A stretch of DNA of 64,000 bases from Pseudeuparius sepicola (lineage: Eukaryota > Arthropoda > Insecta > Coleoptera > Anthribidae). Both the position numbers and the translations under genes were made by a program. Shown one piece after another: positions 1 to 12,142 of this stretch. The stretch's first letter is position 1. Every line of letters begins with the position of its first letter. Below the pieces are notes generated by a model. The model searched no databases. It was not told the DNA's origin and saw only the letters and a list, made by a program, of their open reading frames with translations. The DNA lies in NCBI GenBank assembly GCA_963920635.1, contig OY987301.1:44739820-44803819 (forward strand), read 5' to 3'.

Positions 1-600
1 TGCATATATCCCGCTCTTTACTAATAACTATTTTAACATTAAGAAATTTAATTTTTTTGCCCTAATGAAGGCCAGATTGTTGGTTGAAAGCTTGGTTATT
101 AAAAACTAGTGATATGATATACGAGTACTTTCTTTTGGCTAAATACCAGTTATTTTCGTATATTAAAACTATATAAAAAATAACACCTGACGTTCAATTT
201 TTTATGATATGTGGTCATTTTTTCCATGAGAAGTAGTTTTCATTAATAAAAATATTTCATATCGTTTTCAACAATATGGACCTGAACCGTCTTTGGTTCC
301 ACTATGATATGGCTGCACGCGTATATTTTCTGTGGGCTGGACATTTTATTTAGCAGACAGACTATCGTATATCGTTTAAGGAACAGTTCTTTAGTTTTGG
401 AAACTGGCCTAGAATCTAAATTTTTGGAGTAATGAAAACCTCTTAATGAAAATTAATATAGCTGTTTTTGATGCTTAGCATCCAGTTGTTACGTTTGTTA
501 AATCCTTGATAAAACCAGATGTTACTGTTGTTTATTTGAAGCAACAGATGAACTCAATTTACGTTACATTATTTTTCAAATCCCACCTACTGCCACAGTT
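1..600. other. AT-rich stretch without recognised feature
   Basis: No coding similarity, RNA gene or clear repeat boundary was recognised on either strand. Short open frames here have no family signature. Confidence 0.5.
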
Positions 601-860
601 ACTTGACAAGTTTCGCGGACTGCGATTCTCCTCATTCTCTTGGCCGACGAAGCGTTTATTGTCGCGGGTTCAGTTCGGCGATTCGACTAGACGGGATTCT
701 CTGGTTTTAATTAATGCCGAGATGGACGGTAACGGTACATTTCAGAACCGGGAAACGAAAAAATAAAATGCCTTAACGGCACCGGGGACGACACCTGTCT
801 GGGCCGGTGATTGGGCAGGCAGGCCGAACGCGAAATCGGAGGTCGTCAATAAATCTGTCA
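601..860. other. GC-rich island, candidate conserved non-coding element
   Basis: The base composition shifts abruptly to GC-rich relative to its AT-rich surroundings. An 86-codon open frame covers part of it, but the protein shows no recognisable domain and has serine/arginine-rich low-information content, so coding is not supported. A regulatory element or an old repeat is equally possible. Confidence 0.3.
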
Positions 861-934
861 AAGAATGTTTTAAGAATATTATCACTTAGATTAAATTAAT
901 GCGATTCATTTTTGAAGTAATATTGTATAATTTG

Positions 935-1110
935 TGGGCAGTACGGTACTCAAATTATAAGAGTAACAGTATCGACCCCAAAAAACGTTTTTAGAACAGA
1001 ACGAATTTATTTTTTATGTTAAAATTTTTCGCATGTCAATAACGTCTGTCAATACCATACGTCTCACTCAAAAAATGCAGTGGTAATAATGAGACCAGTA
1101 ATTTCTTCTA
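935..1110 (-). repeat. BEL element 3' LTR
   Basis: Matches 5341-5522 in order with scattered substitutions and small indels. Shared blocks include the run around AGAGTAACAGTATCGACCCC and the end near GAGACCAG. It lies downstream of the DUF5641 frame on the minus strand, so it is the 3' LTR. Outer boundaries are accurate to a few bases only. Confidence 0.8.
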
Positions 1111-1497
1111 TGCCCCCGCCTTGGAACTTGCTGCTTGGGGCAGAACACATAACACAGAACTATTGCTAGTCTTGACATCAACTACGCAGCTGACACCATC
1201 TTGTCCTGGGTTCAACTTGCACACCCTGCCTATCTTCCATCGCTTGGGTGGCAAGTTATCTCCGTTTATGAGAACTGTATCATTCGGCTGCAAACTGAAC
1301 TTCTTTGCTTTCCGTTTGAATCGTCGTTGCCATTCAGCAATGTATTCCTTGTACCAACGTTTCCAGAAGCGTTGCTGAATATTCTGTATCAACTTGAAAT
1401 GTGACAGTCTGTTAATCTTGACCTTTGTCACATCAGGATCCGGTAGTGATGTGGTTGGTCGGCCAATCAAAAAATGAGCAGGTGTGAGAGGACACAT
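1108..1497 (-). pseudogene. BEL/Pao pol C-terminal DUF5641 domain
   Basis: The 129-residue frame carries the family sequence of the domain following the integrase of BEL/Pao polyproteins: LTPAHFLIGRP near the start, a RFWKRWYKEY block around residues 43-52, and LPPKRWKIGRV around residues 82-92. It ends at the inner edge of the 3' LTR, as expected for the polyprotein C-terminus. It is separated from the integrase frame by about 80 bp of broken sequence, so it is a fragment of a decayed pol gene. Confidence 0.9.
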
Positions 1498-1575
1498 GTC
1501 ATTAGGATCAGAAGGTAGAGGTGAAATTGGCCGGGAATTTAGAATTTACTCCACTTGCACTAAAATTGTGTATAA

Positions 1576-2001
1576 TTATTCGAACGTAAAAATAGTATTG
1601 CCCATAACCCTGCGCAAGTGATGTTTGCAACTTTTCACACGGCTTTCCCAACTACCGCCTAAATGAGGTGCTCTCGCAGGGATAAAATGCCAACTGATGT
1701 TGTCTGATAAGAGAGTATCTGTGAAGTCTCGTGAAAAGTCTGAACTTCTAAGAAATTGTTTAAGCTTATTATATGCACCTGTAAAGTGTGTCCCGTTGTC
1801 AGAGTATACGTGAGTTAGCCTACCCTTACGTGCAACAAAATGACGGAAAGTGAGCATAAAATGATATGTATGTAATGAGGTGACTAATTCCAGGTGTACT
1901 GCACTTGTCTTTAAACAAATAAACAAACAAACCCAACATTTTGATGTTTTGGAGCCGCGTAAAATAGAAGTTTTCATGTGATACGGACCAAAATAATCCA
2001 C
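1576..2001 (-). pseudogene. BEL/Pao integrase core
   Basis: The 141-residue frame is the DDE catalytic core of a BEL/Pao integrase, which would insert the cDNA into the genome. All three acidic positions can be seen: Asp in MDYFGPY at the start, Asp in YSDNGTHFTGA near residue 68, and Glu in HLGGSWESRVK near residue 119. The N-terminal zinc-binding region upstream and the link to the C-terminal domain are broken. The core is well preserved although the element as a whole is dead. Confidence 0.93.
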
Positions 2002-2369
2002 TCCGGTAACTTCAAATGGGAAGCCCGGATGAACACGTGTATGCTGGAAGTTCCCCCATTATTGGATTTTGAATGACTGGTTGGTGCCTAAAACAAATTT
2101 GACAACTCCTAAACTATTGTCTTAGCTACATTACGACCGGATGTTGCCCAAAATTTCTCCCTTACTCAAGATAATAAAGTTTGTGAATCGGCGTGATACA
2201 AAAATAAGTGCTCCTATTTGAAAATTAGTTTTTTTAAATGGTGATTATCTGCCAGAAGAATTGGATGTTTTTTGCTGTAAAGAAAATTTGAACCACATAT
2301 CCTTGTCGTGTATTTGACTGTGTAAAACGCGACAACTTAAAAGGTCAGCAGGATTTTGTTTTGTTGGAA

Positions 2370-2470
2370 TATATCAATCTTTAGAGACTAATAGCTTTCT
2401 GAGCTAATCTTGCTACCAATAGAGCTCCGCATAACTCTAACCGTGGTATACTTAATGTTATGTTTTTAAA
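2370..2470 (-). pseudogene. BEL/Pao RNase H remnant
   Basis: The minus strand reads IPRLELCGALLVARLAQKA, a hallmark block at the start of the BEL/Pao RNase H region. Sequence on both sides is interrupted by stops. Only this short block is clear; the remainder between about 2040 and 2370 is degenerate. Confidence 0.75.
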
Positions 2471-2699
2471 GGTGCTACCTTGCTTTTTGCACATAATAAA
2501 CTAACAAAAATATAACCTGATGTCTTTACACCTTGTATACAGGGTGACTGGTAATGAAAGGTATTCCTTATAAGGAGTGATAGGGGACCTCATTTGAAGT
2601 TCATTGACCCCTATAATGCTTTATACGAAAGGCAATGGTTTTTGAGTTACTTCAGTTTTTTCGTTTTTCAAAATTTCGCTGTCCCGTACCACTAATTGT

Positions 2700-3401
2700 A
2701 GAGATTTTTGAAAAGCCTAGCAAGTTTTCCAAATTATGTCTATTCCTTCGACAAGATTCATAATTCATCGTTTGATCTCCACTTTCCTAGCTCGAACCAT
2801 CCTTCTCTTAATACATCCGAAATTGGTGTGCAAACTGCGATAGCTTGGCCTTTTGTGTCAGACCCCGTTAACGTAAAAGTCCGACTCTATAATGCTAGAT
2901 ATTTTCGCGTTATGTTCTTTGCATTCTAAACCCAACTGTTTCAAACAACGACAACAACGTATTGCTAAAAATGAACCTGCAGTTGTGCCGTATGTAACTG
3001 TGACCAACTTATACCCTTGCACAGAGTTTTCTGGGTTTTGACGCCATAAAATGCGATGTAAATTATCATCAGCCTGGTCTACACGCACCTGGCGATGGCG
3101 ATACATCTTTTTAATATCAGTACTGACTACATATTGGTGCTTTCTAAACCGCAAAACAATAGACAAAAGATCGTCCTGAATAGTTGGCCCTGTATATTGC
3201 AAGTCGTTCAAAGAATACCCCGTACTGGTAGGTTGATGCATTAAAAACTACTCGTAAACGCTTAATAGTACTCCCTTCTTTTAAAACACCAAGGAGTGTG
3301 GCATGTAATAACCTGATTCGCTTTCTTGAATCTTGCCCGTTACATATACCATATGACCAAGATCTTCGTATTATTTTAGGAATTTTAGATATTTCTCCCA
3401 T
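2700..3401 (-). pseudogene. BEL/Pao reverse transcriptase, frameshifted
   Basis: Three minus-strand frames together cover the RT. The upstream frame (3144-3401) carries RLRVVFNAST. The middle frame (2858-3241) carries the fingers/palm with VVSTDIKKMYR and the YKLVTVTYGTTAGSFLA block. The catalytic box reads YVNG where the family has YVDD, so both catalytic aspartates are lost. Just after it the frame breaks, and a shifted frame (about 2700-2870) continues with a thumb-like FELGKWRSNDEL block before running into unrelated DNA. The enzyme could not be active. Confidence 0.9.
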
Positions 3402-3793
3402 AACTCGATATTTTGTTGTAACCTACGCTCTAGTTGAATAAATTGCTTAGGAGCTTTATGCCTAGATTCCCCTAAAAGATCTGCTGAATGCTTCCATGGA
3501 AGCTTGACGATAAAACGGCTGTCCAAATCACGTTTTGTGTGTGTTACAAAATGCTCTTCGCATACAATCTCTTTTGCTAATAAAATTGACTTTGGATTTA
3601 TTTTTTCGATTTCCCAGAATTTTCTGAGATCGTCCTGAACATCTAACGAATCAGATGGTTCGTCAAATTTACAATATACACCCATATCCAGAGTGTTACC
3701 TGACAATATACCTGAAACAACCCATCCGAAAACAGTTTTTGAAGAACCAAATTCGAACTTAAACATTTTGTACCTGGCCTGAGTATATTTCAA
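3371..3793 (-). pseudogene. BEL/Pao protease-RT linker region
   Basis: The 140-residue frame starts at the end of the protease region, with the family block FGWVVSG near residue 22, and continues through a LRKFWEIEKI block and IVKLPWKHS into LERRLQQN, which precede the RT in BEL/Pao polyproteins. It overlaps the next frame by about 30 bp because of a frameshift. It lies between the protease and RT fragments in the expected order. Confidence 0.85.
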
Positions 3794-3854
3794 AACAGAT
3801 CCGCACCAATCAATAATATATCAATCTGGCGTGGTACGTTAAACCAAGGGTCTG

Positions 3855-4133
3855 CTAGTTTGTATTGAGGTGGTATCCTAGGTCACCCATATTTAGTTTT
3901 GAATTGGGTAACTTTTCGGTAATATGACAAGACAGTTTATGTTTGAACAAATAAACATCAGACGGAGAAGAAATAAGTGTGCTCGTTCCTCCCTGTATCA
4001 CTGAGGGCATGTTTGCTAACCCTCGAACAGTTATGTTGACCTCCTCAACATCTAACTGCAAACTTTGACATAACTGCGTTGTCATAAAAGAACCTTGTGC
4101 CCCTGAATCCAAAAATGCCAGGGCCTGGTGCAT
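3855..4133 (-). pseudogene. BEL/Pao aspartic protease
   Basis: The 92-residue frame contains ALAFLDSGAQGSF, the catalytic D-S-G motif of a retroviral-type aspartic protease as found in BEL/Pao elements, followed by a plausible beta-rich segment with VRGLA. This enzyme would cleave the polyprotein. It is cut off from the gag frame and the downstream linker by stops. Confidence 0.85.
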
Positions 4134-4143
4134 ATCTCCGTTT

Positions 4144-4889
4144 TTATCGAAAACATCTAACGAAATCGTTGCTATTAGTGGCTCTATTTGATAATAATTT
4201 TCTCAAATCATTAAAGGATCGTTTTTCCTTATCACCTTTAAGCTGTTCCCATTCCTTCAATGTTGAGCTGTCTAACTTGCTAGAGACGATATAAATGACT
4301 ATTGTACCCCAATGTTCTACAGGTTCTTGTAACAATTCTAAAGATTTTAAATGTTCTGTAACTTGATCGACTAAGTACCTATAAATATGTGGCAGATTCC
4401 TTGTAAATAGATTCCAAATAAAAAATAGCCATAACATGGCTATTAACCATTAACCGTTGTTCGTTATTATATCTGTCAAACACAGTATCCCAAGCTAAAC
4501 TGTAGGTATCTGCACTAAAATATATTGCTGAAATGACCTGTGCAGGCAGCACTACCTTTCAAAGCCGCCCTAAGATAGCGATACTTTTGTATATCACTAA
4601 TACCGTAATTTGTGTGAATCAATGAAATGTAAGTGTCCCTGAATTCAGTCCAACTCTCGTATGCTTCTTCAAAATTTGGCAATGTAATCACTGGAAGTTA
4701 TACACCATTAAAAATACTGTTATTGCTTACTGATACATGACCCTTTTGTGAAATAATACAAGCTTTGTCAGATTCCCCACTATGAGTTCTCATAATACTC
4801 TCACCTACTGATATTGCAGCATAAAACCCGTTCTTGAATGCATCTCTCTCTGCAATCTGACCGGCTACTAAATCCTCATCAACTAACAT
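4144..4889 (-). pseudogene. BEL/Pao gag fragments
   Basis: The frame at 4144-4437 carries the gag (DUF1759-type) block LLQEPVEHWGTIVIYIVSSK followed by LDSSTLKEWEQ, typical of BEL/Pao gag. A further frame at 4698-4889 looks like the gag N-terminal segment (AERDAFKNGFYAAI). Sequence between them is broken, and the gag zinc knuckles are not visible. The likely start lies near 5030. Confidence 0.8.
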
Positions 4890-5340
4890 CTCTATCTCTG
4901 CTTGCCCCTCGTTAAATTCATCAACTAACGATTTGATATTTTTGTAACCCGGTTACCCTGTTTGCCAATTCTGTTTACAAATTCTAAAATCATTTTTAGT
5001 GAAAATTTTTTGACCTGTTGCTCATTTGCAGCCATGGTTTTATGCAAAAAGCTCCACTACTTTTACGCCGAAAAGTATACTCCAATTTTAAGCAGAGACA
5101 AAACCAATGAATGGCCAAATAAACTGGAACAAGCTCAGTCAATCTTTGCTCTGCAGCTGTTGCTGGAACGGTGATGTCTCCTGGTCCAAATTGCAGCAGA
5201 AGTCCACGTCCACTCCCAAGTTGTCCGCAACATTCTTCGATGTGTCTCGTTAAAAAAAAATTTTTTTGTCTATGAACTGCAACCGAGAACTATAATGACG
5301 TGATGGTCCATAATATCCGTACGGGAAGAAACAATAACTA

Positions 5341-5522
5341 TGGGCAATACGTTACTCAAATTACAAGAGTAACAGTATCGACCCCAAGAAGTGTTTTTAG
5401 AATAGAACGAATTTATTTTTTATGTTCTTACAATTTTTCGCATGTCAATAATGTCTGTGAACACAAAACGTCTCACCCAAAAAACGCAGTGGTAATAATG
5501 ATGAGACCAGCAATTTCATCTA
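5341..5522 (-). repeat. BEL element 5' LTR
   Basis: The partner of 935-1110, upstream of gag on the minus strand. Divergence between the two copies indicates an old insertion. The primer-binding site should lie just below 5341 but was not identified with certainty. Confidence 0.8.
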
Positions 5523-7850
5523 ATGTGAATCATTTGAACATGATACAACAAAAGTGTTGTATCATGTCATTTGAATAAGCTTATTATAAAAGTCAAACCT
5601 TTGACGTCTAATTGTAGATATTGACGTCTAGTTTAGATAAACCACAATGTCGGTATAGTCGGGAAGCTGGCGATACTTTTCATTTTCACATTTCCTAAAG
5701 CTTGGTTTATCTTTTATTTTAATTTATTAATTTTAATTAATTAAACTCATCAACAAAATGAACTCCTATCATCTCGTTGGCGGGACGATTGACTTGCCAA
5801 TTATTTTGAAAAAAGTGGTGAATGTTTAAAACTCTAAAAGTTGAAACTTTTCTATTATTTAATAATATTTCAATAAGATATAAAACAACCTCCTGACACT
5901 TCTCCCGTAGAATGGTATACTCTATTTCGAGTCTATGCAAGGGGATCTTGGTTATCTTAAGAGATACGAGGTCGGTTGAATTGGGGCAAAGTTGCGGAAT
6001 TTGATGCCGAGTAACATGGTAAAAAAATGTTTTGGCTGGCCCTTCTCGTTTTTGAAAATAATGCAAAAAACTGGAAATTGTCGTTTTTTTAAACGAAAAT
6101 GAGCGGGGCTGGACATTTCTAGGTTAAACATTATTAAGGCACTTTTTTACAGGGAATCTAAATTTTATCTTGCACTTTTTTTTCTCGTCTCCCTGGACAA
6201 AGATATGACGATCAACTTTTATTTTTCTTATGGGCGCCATATTGGATTCATGCATTTTTGAAAAGAGGATTTTTTCTGGTTATAATGATATGTCACACAT
6301 TATGCTTTACTTTGTTTTTCTTTGCGTAATATCAAATTAATCGTTTTTGCATAGAGTGCCTTGGAAACGTAAGCCCCATAATGTTTGACATTTTTGCAGT
6401 TTTTGCGAGTAGGCCAAACAATAACACCAAATTTAGCATGGCATAGTTATTATAAAAAATAAAAGAGCTATGGCTAATTTTCTGTTTTTTTTTTTAATTT
6501 TTACATTTTCCATAGCCATGGAATATTTTCTTAATTACATACTTCAAACTTTCAAATATTTTATTTTTAGCTGGTAACAAAATGTAACAAAATACAACAA
6601 AAAATATCATGATGAAAATTTAAAAAATATATTCCATGGCTACGGAAAATTAAAAATTAAAAAAAAAATCAGAAAATTAGCCATAGCCCTTTTATTTTTT
6701 ATAATAACTATGCCGAGTATTATATCTTTGGAAAGCTCAAAAAATGGCCCATTTGATAAGGCCACAGCCAACTATGATTTACATTTAAAAAAACACAAGT
6801 TTGTCATATCTCAAAAATCACAAACGACATAAAAAAATGGATGAGATTATCTTATTAAGCCCAAAATTATCTACAATTTTTGTCTCTACAGTTTTTCTGT
6901 ATAATTAGAAATAACGGAGCTACAGAGTTCCGATGAAAAAAAATCACTCTTTTCCAAATATCTAGTAAGCCATGAACTTTTTTTAAAAATCCAAAAGGGA
7001 CATTAGATTGAGCATTCAAAACTGCAATTCTTCCCCCATTTAACCTTTGTTCTAGCTCTGCTAGTTTCCGAGATCCCCATAGTGGTCGTCGAAAAAAACT
7101 TTAGAGTAACAAAACTTTTTATGGCAAAAACGCTTCAGAGTTATATTTATGAAACAAAATTGCCACCTAGCAGAGTAGCAGAACTATAATTATCATCGAT
7201 TAGCAATACAAAACTTGCTCAGGTACGATGCTGGGCAAATCTCTTTCCCATATGGATCTTTTTCATTATGCTAATTTTAATAGGAAAACACTTAGATTTT
7301 ATACGATCTCACAAAGCAAACATGAAACCCAGGCAGGGAATCCGAAGAATTTCCTGTGGCGATGTCCCAGGAAATGCAACCAACAACTTCAAAAGCATTG
7401 GACGCATTTTATATCTTGTCTATCTCTATAGAAGTGGAGATGGACACTACATTTTTATATCAGAAAGGATATTTTCTAAAAATTCGAGCATTTTGTCATT
7501 CACAAAATTTTAATTTCATCGTAAATCCGTAATTTATTCTAAAAATTTTAGTTTTCCCTCAAAACTTGTCTTAAAATTCTGACTGAATATTCTTAACATT
7601 TTGACATTTTGATAAAATTTTTTGTTCCTGTATACCCATTACTAACATTTTGTACTAAAATTCGCCCTCAAAGTTTACCAGAAATGTGCTTTTTGAAATA
7701 TGTGTTTTTCGATCCCTTGTATAAAAAACTTGAGACCGGATTTCCTCATAAAATTATACATAATTCTAGTTTTTCAATTTTATTTTTAGCTCAAAATTAA
7801 CGAAAATAACAGCCAGCGCGCATTTAAATTGACCCACCCTGTATAGTGTA
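5523..7850. other. repeat-derived DNA with inverted repeats
   Basis: No gene was recognised. The frame at 5737-6066 (-) shows no domain. An imperfect inverted repeat occupies roughly 6452-6540 and 6600-6720. The block at 6407-6436 matches the inner part of the long TIRs of the mariner element at 15.2-17.9 kb. The segment ends near 7845 with CACCCTGTATA, a typical right end of a Tc1/mariner-like element; no matching left end was found. Confidence 0.5.
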
Positions 7851-7954
7851 ACAAAGTGGCCAGCGGGAAATGACTACATTTTTGAAACTTCAGATCTACA
7901 ACAAATAATATCAAGGTCAGCTGTTTACCATCTCTTCAAAATTTGAAATACGAA

Positions 7955-8520
7955 TATATACAGGATGATTTTTTTAGGACTACCACCGCGATTTTCTGGC
8001 TTATTTTGCGCCCTACAAAAAAAGGGTAAGAATCAAAAATGTTGCAATTTTGGACAGCAAAAGAAATCGACATCCATGGCCAACTTATTAAATATAAAAA
8101 AAAACCTAGAAAGTGTCTTTTCTGTAGCTTTCTCCTCAAAATGTTATTAAGAAAGAAAAATTTCAAAAGCCTAAGCCTACTTCGATTTTTATGCGTTTTA
8201 AGTTTTTTAGCAGAAAAATCAAAGTATCTATAGGCCTAGGCTTTTGAAATTTTTCGCACCTACCCAGTTTTTCATTATGAACTAGTTTCCTTAATAACAT
8301 TTTGACGTCATAGCTACAGAAAGGGCACTTTTCTAAAAAAAAAATTGAAAAAGTAAAAATCAAAGTAGTACTAAAATACGGGTATGAATAATTAGGTTTT
8401 TTTAAATTCCAGGGTATAAATGATTTTTTTAAAGTAAATTTATATGACAAATTAGTTTTAAACCGAGCAGGGCTGAACCCCAAAAGGTCAAATTTGAACT
8501 CGAAATTTTTTGTCATTTAC
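7955..8520. repeat. degenerate repeat related to 41.5-41.9 kb
   Basis: Starts near TATACAGGATG and contains a TTTTAGCAGAAAAATCAAAG block and a CCTTAATAACATTTTG block that recur, diverged, near 41,600-41,690. Short imperfect inverted repeats are present. Open frames on both strands are by-products of low-complexity AT-rich DNA. Confidence 0.4.
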
Positions 8521-9049
8521 AAGAGTCGTGCAGCACACTTCTAAGTACAGTCATTTTACGTAACTTAGCCATCCATTAAGAACAATATTTTTTGTATCCT
8601 CAATGTTCAAGTTGTTTTTATCACGCTTTTTTCCTCGCTTTTTTCATAGATCATAGTTGTTTAGTAAATATTATCGTTCGAACCCTTATCAACATCTAAG
8701 AACATCAAGGCCTATATTTTTCTAAAACAATAATTTCAGTCATATATTATCAGGTCGAAAAAGAAACAATTTTAAATAAGTAACAAACAGTAAAAGCGTA
8801 TACCTAGTATTCAATAAGTGGCATTTGGTTGCGTAAAAAATAAGCGTATCGACTGTAGCGTGAAAAATATGGAAATTTTTAAATTTCTATTTACTGTAGG
8901 GCTACATTTTACAATCCAACATTTTCAAAATAATGACGGGGAAAGTTGTACACCTTTATGATACTTTCTTTACCTATACTATCGTTAGCTTCTTTTGAAG
9001 ATTGAACTGCTTCTTCCTATTCGAATTAAAGAAAAGAGAGTGATATAAT

Positions 9050-9450
9050 AATTTTATTGACCTTCTGTGCAGTTATGTCTGAACCTCCGTCTGAACTCTG
9101 GTCCTTTATGAAAATCGAGATGCGAGACTGACTGTATATTCCGTTTGGGATAGAGCGGCGTGCCGGAGGGGGGCGCCGATTTCTGCCGCGGTAACCTTGC
9201 CAAGGTTGTCCCGTTTGGGGGCAATAGCACCCGATGATCACTGCGGATAGTTATGAAGTACACTCCTGGTTGATCGTGATGTTACAATGGCAGATAAAGA
9301 TAATGATTTTGCGTCACGGCCGCTTGAGGTCGTTTTTTGCCGGTGTGGTCACCAGATGGGCGTTTTTAGTAGTTTTTTGTTGGCCCGGTGACTTTCGTTA
9401 TCCCTGTTTCTCTTTTTCGCTCCATCAGGAATTAAATTGTGCATCGTAGC
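9050..9450. other. GC-rich island, candidate conserved non-coding element
   Basis: About 400 bp of mixed, non-repetitive, GC-rich sequence in AT-rich surroundings. It includes the hairpin-like AACCTTGCCAAGGTT at about 9193-9207 and a GATTTTGCGTCACGGCCGC block. The open frames on both strands have no domain signature. The flanks (8521-9050 and 9451-9990) hold nothing recognisable. Confidence 0.35.
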
Positions 9451-9989
9451 GAAAATACAAACATTGGTTCATTGGTACAAAGTTTCATGCTCATGCTTTA
9501 GCACTTTGTACCGGATCGTGTTTTTTCATGCTTCATTATCGACAAAATGTGTAAGTTTAAATCACAAATTTGCCATGTATAGGAAATAGTAAGCGAACTA
9601 GTAATACACGACAGGACGACAGACATGACATTTCATTTCGAACTAAACTAACATACAAATTTTAAAATTTCTGGACTCAATTATGACCTGACAGGCGAAG
9701 TCCCCTTGTCCTCCTCTATAGATGTGAATTTTAAAACTTGTCATTCAACATAGACAATTTTAGTTTCAAGTACGATTTCCATAAAATTCAATGTCTCAAG
9801 TATGATACATCATTTGTATGATTCTATATGCCCACATAGCATCGAGGGCTTCAAGGTCTGCTGGTACCTTGCGAAGTTAGGGCCCTTTATATATGTTATA
9901 TTTTATATTCTACATACAATTCATCAGTGCGAAATTATAACAGGTTGCGAAAATTAGAAAAACACTTACCGACCGTGCATCTTAGTACT

Positions 9990-10943
9990 ATATTTTATTT
10001 TGTTTAGTAAGGATTCTGCTCGGTTGCAAGTGCCCTACTTGGTAGAATGTCCAAAGCTTAAAAATGCGAAAACCTGTATGCGCGCCGCCACGCCGCGCAG
10101 CTTACAGTCCGAGTTAGCACAGGTTGTGCTTTTTTCCGAAAAGTCGTTCTCAGGCATATTTACATGCTTTGTTTCTTGCATTCTGGTACTCGTATTATGT
10201 TATACAAATATTTAAATTCTTACTTTAAGTCCGACCGTATAAGTACAACAGATGGTATATTATTTGCTCGAGTCTTTATGACCGGCGCAATAATGTTATG
10301 TAATTTTTTCTACAAGGAATGGATTTTTAACTCGCCAAACTTGCAAGCTAGAACTATTCAGAGACTTAAACGACGGCATTTTGGTCGTTCTGGGCTTTAA
10401 AGGTGGTACCTGGTATACGAACCGTTCATCTTATGCTCTTGAAATGACTAAACGCAGTTGCGCTTTGGTATATTTATTTAGTAGAAGTTTAAGTTTCACT
10501 AAACACACTAGCTAGCCGCATCCTCTCAAATATTTTCTCCCGCGCTTCTCCACTTACTCTTAGCTTTTAGAGACCCAGGGTTGTAGATAACGAATAAGGA
10601 CCCTCCTGTATTGAAAAAGAAAAGAAAAACCATGGTCATGTGATTCTGCAAATCATTATGCCTCATTTCAACCTTTCCTCTTTCATGTTTCTAAAAAATT
10701 TCGCCATTTCGCTCATTTTAGTGAATAAAACACGTATACTTTTTTCAAAACCAGTTTTAAACAAAAATTTTTCTGGATTCACTATATATTTTTTACCCAC
10801 AAGACTCAACTCTCCAGAAAAACGTGTTTTATGTAAACATTATAGATATAATGTGGTCTTTTGAAAGGACATGATATTTTATATGGTGTTGTAAAAATTT
10901 TATATTTATAGGCACTAACTTATATTTATATTACACAGGGTCT
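9990..10943. other. no recognised gene
   Basis: A short GC-rich patch lies near 10,080-10,100. The open frames at 10,000-10,400 and 10,640-10,864 lack domains and read like translated non-coding DNA. Nothing further is supported. Confidence 0.4.
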
Positions 10944-11233
10944 AAACGGTATGAGTGCAAATATTTTGACAGATGATAATATGGGTCTGATGGACCAAAA
11001 AGTCTTAAAGTTTTATCTAATATGGGTATTAAAAAGATATTGTGAAACGAAATTTTATTTTCAAAGATATCACTATATTACACATGTGATAACAGCGCGC
11101 GGAAATGAAGTGAGTAATTTTACGGAACATTTTAATTAGCACTTCAAACTACGAAGTTAATGTCACCTAAAACATTTTTTGGTACACCAGACCTATACTA
11201 TCACCTGTCAAAATATTTGCACTCATACCGTTT
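10944..11233. mobile_element. small TIR element (MITE-like), ~290 bp
   Basis: The ends AAACGGTATGAGTGCAAATA and its reverse complement at 11,2xx form terminal inverted repeats of about 50 bp with a few mismatches. The interior has no coding capacity. The size and structure fit a non-autonomous DNA transposon. The target-site duplication was not resolved. Confidence 0.7.
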
Positions 11234-11239
11234 ACGTTG

Positions 11240-12000
11240 TGTATGTTGAGTGTTGTGATTGACACTAATTAAGTTGTTGTCAATTTAAAATCGTCAAAAA
11301 ATATAAAAGAAAAAGAGCACGTCTCTATTACCACCATTTGACTTACGTAATATTTTATGTTGTGCGATTGTTTGTTGAGACGTAAGTTGTACCCGTTCGT
11401 GTTTTGTAACATCATTCAACAATCGTGAAAATATCACATCGAATAGTTATATTTGTTAAGGTTTCTTTAGCACTTCTCCAGGCTCCATATTTATTAAATG
11501 CGTTCCTAGTCTAAGGCTGGGAAAGATATCAATATTCGATATCAAAAATATAATATCGCCCGGCCCTAGGCCTGTCATCCGTGGCGCAGAATAACTTTGG
11601 CTTCAGTATTGCATGTATATTGTGCAGAAACAACAACTACATATTACCTACCTTGGCAATTTGCATTTTTTATTTTTAATGGTAAAAGTTTTAATAGCCT
11701 ATAGATTGTGCGATAAGTTATTTTGCCAAGGATATAAAGATGTACATTTCCTTGTGTTTTAAGTAGTTTTCTGGGATAGAGAACAATTTTATGCCGTGTG
11801 TTTCACAAACAAAAAACGTTGAGTGAACGATTATTCCTCCCCTCTAACTCTAAAACGGAAATGGAACTGATAGCTGAACCACAGACCTATACACGTATAG
11901 CAAGCTAGGAAGTCGTAATCGAACTATTGTAATGTGTTGAACTGAAAGGAAAATTAGTCTCGTTTGCTTGAAAAAGACGAAGATAGAAGATGGTAGGGGA
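11240..12000. other. no recognised gene
   Basis: AT-rich sequence with an ATATCGCCCGG-type patch near 11,545 that recurs near 13,170. No coding or structural feature is supported. Confidence 0.4.
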
Positions 12001-12003
12001 ACG

Positions 12004-12114
12004 CCGCACATTCGCCTACCGTGGGAGTGGGGGTTACAATAGCTGCTCATATCGGCCGCGAGTAAGTCTGCGGCCGTTGTAAAACCCCCACTCCCGTGGT
12101 AGGCGGGTGTGCGG
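12004..12114. repeat. GC-rich hairpin
   Basis: CCGCACATTCGCCTACCGTG with the GGGAGTGGGGGTT run after it pairs with a reverse complement ending at 12,114. The stems are about 32 nt with few mismatches, with a second inner pair (CGGCCGC / GCGGCCG) in the loop. It directly precedes the tandem repeat cluster. Confidence 0.7.
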
Positions 12115-12142
12115 ATAGTTCGATTACCACTTCTTTTATCAT

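Larger units (their letters stand above)
935..5522 (-). mobile_element. BEL/Pao LTR retrotransposon, degenerate
   Basis: Reading the minus strand, the order gag, aspartic protease, reverse transcriptase, RNase H, integrase, DUF5641-type C-terminus is the BEL/Pao order. Two matching terminal sequences of about 175-180 bp flank it (935-1110 and 5341-5522). The coding region is split into at least seven frames by stops and frameshifts. Between the RNase H remnant and the RT there is unrelated DNA from about 2529 to 2700 with an ACAGGGTGACTGG end, which looks like a later small insertion. A clear target-site duplication was not found. The element is inactive. Confidence 0.93.

Noticed and set aside
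506..766. 86-codon plus-strand frame in a GC-rich patch
   Set aside because: No domain, biased composition, and the frame does not coincide with the limits of the GC-rich block.
5737..6066. 109-codon minus frame
   Set aside because: Lies in repeat-like DNA, has no recognisable domain, and no catalytic or binding motif.
8660..8690. GTTCGAACCC-like tRNA B box
   Set aside because: No A box, acceptor stem or anticodon arm at the right distance.
12004..12114. Possible terminator or structured RNA
   Set aside because: Strong hairpin, but no adjacent gene and no transcription evidence; kept only as a repeat.
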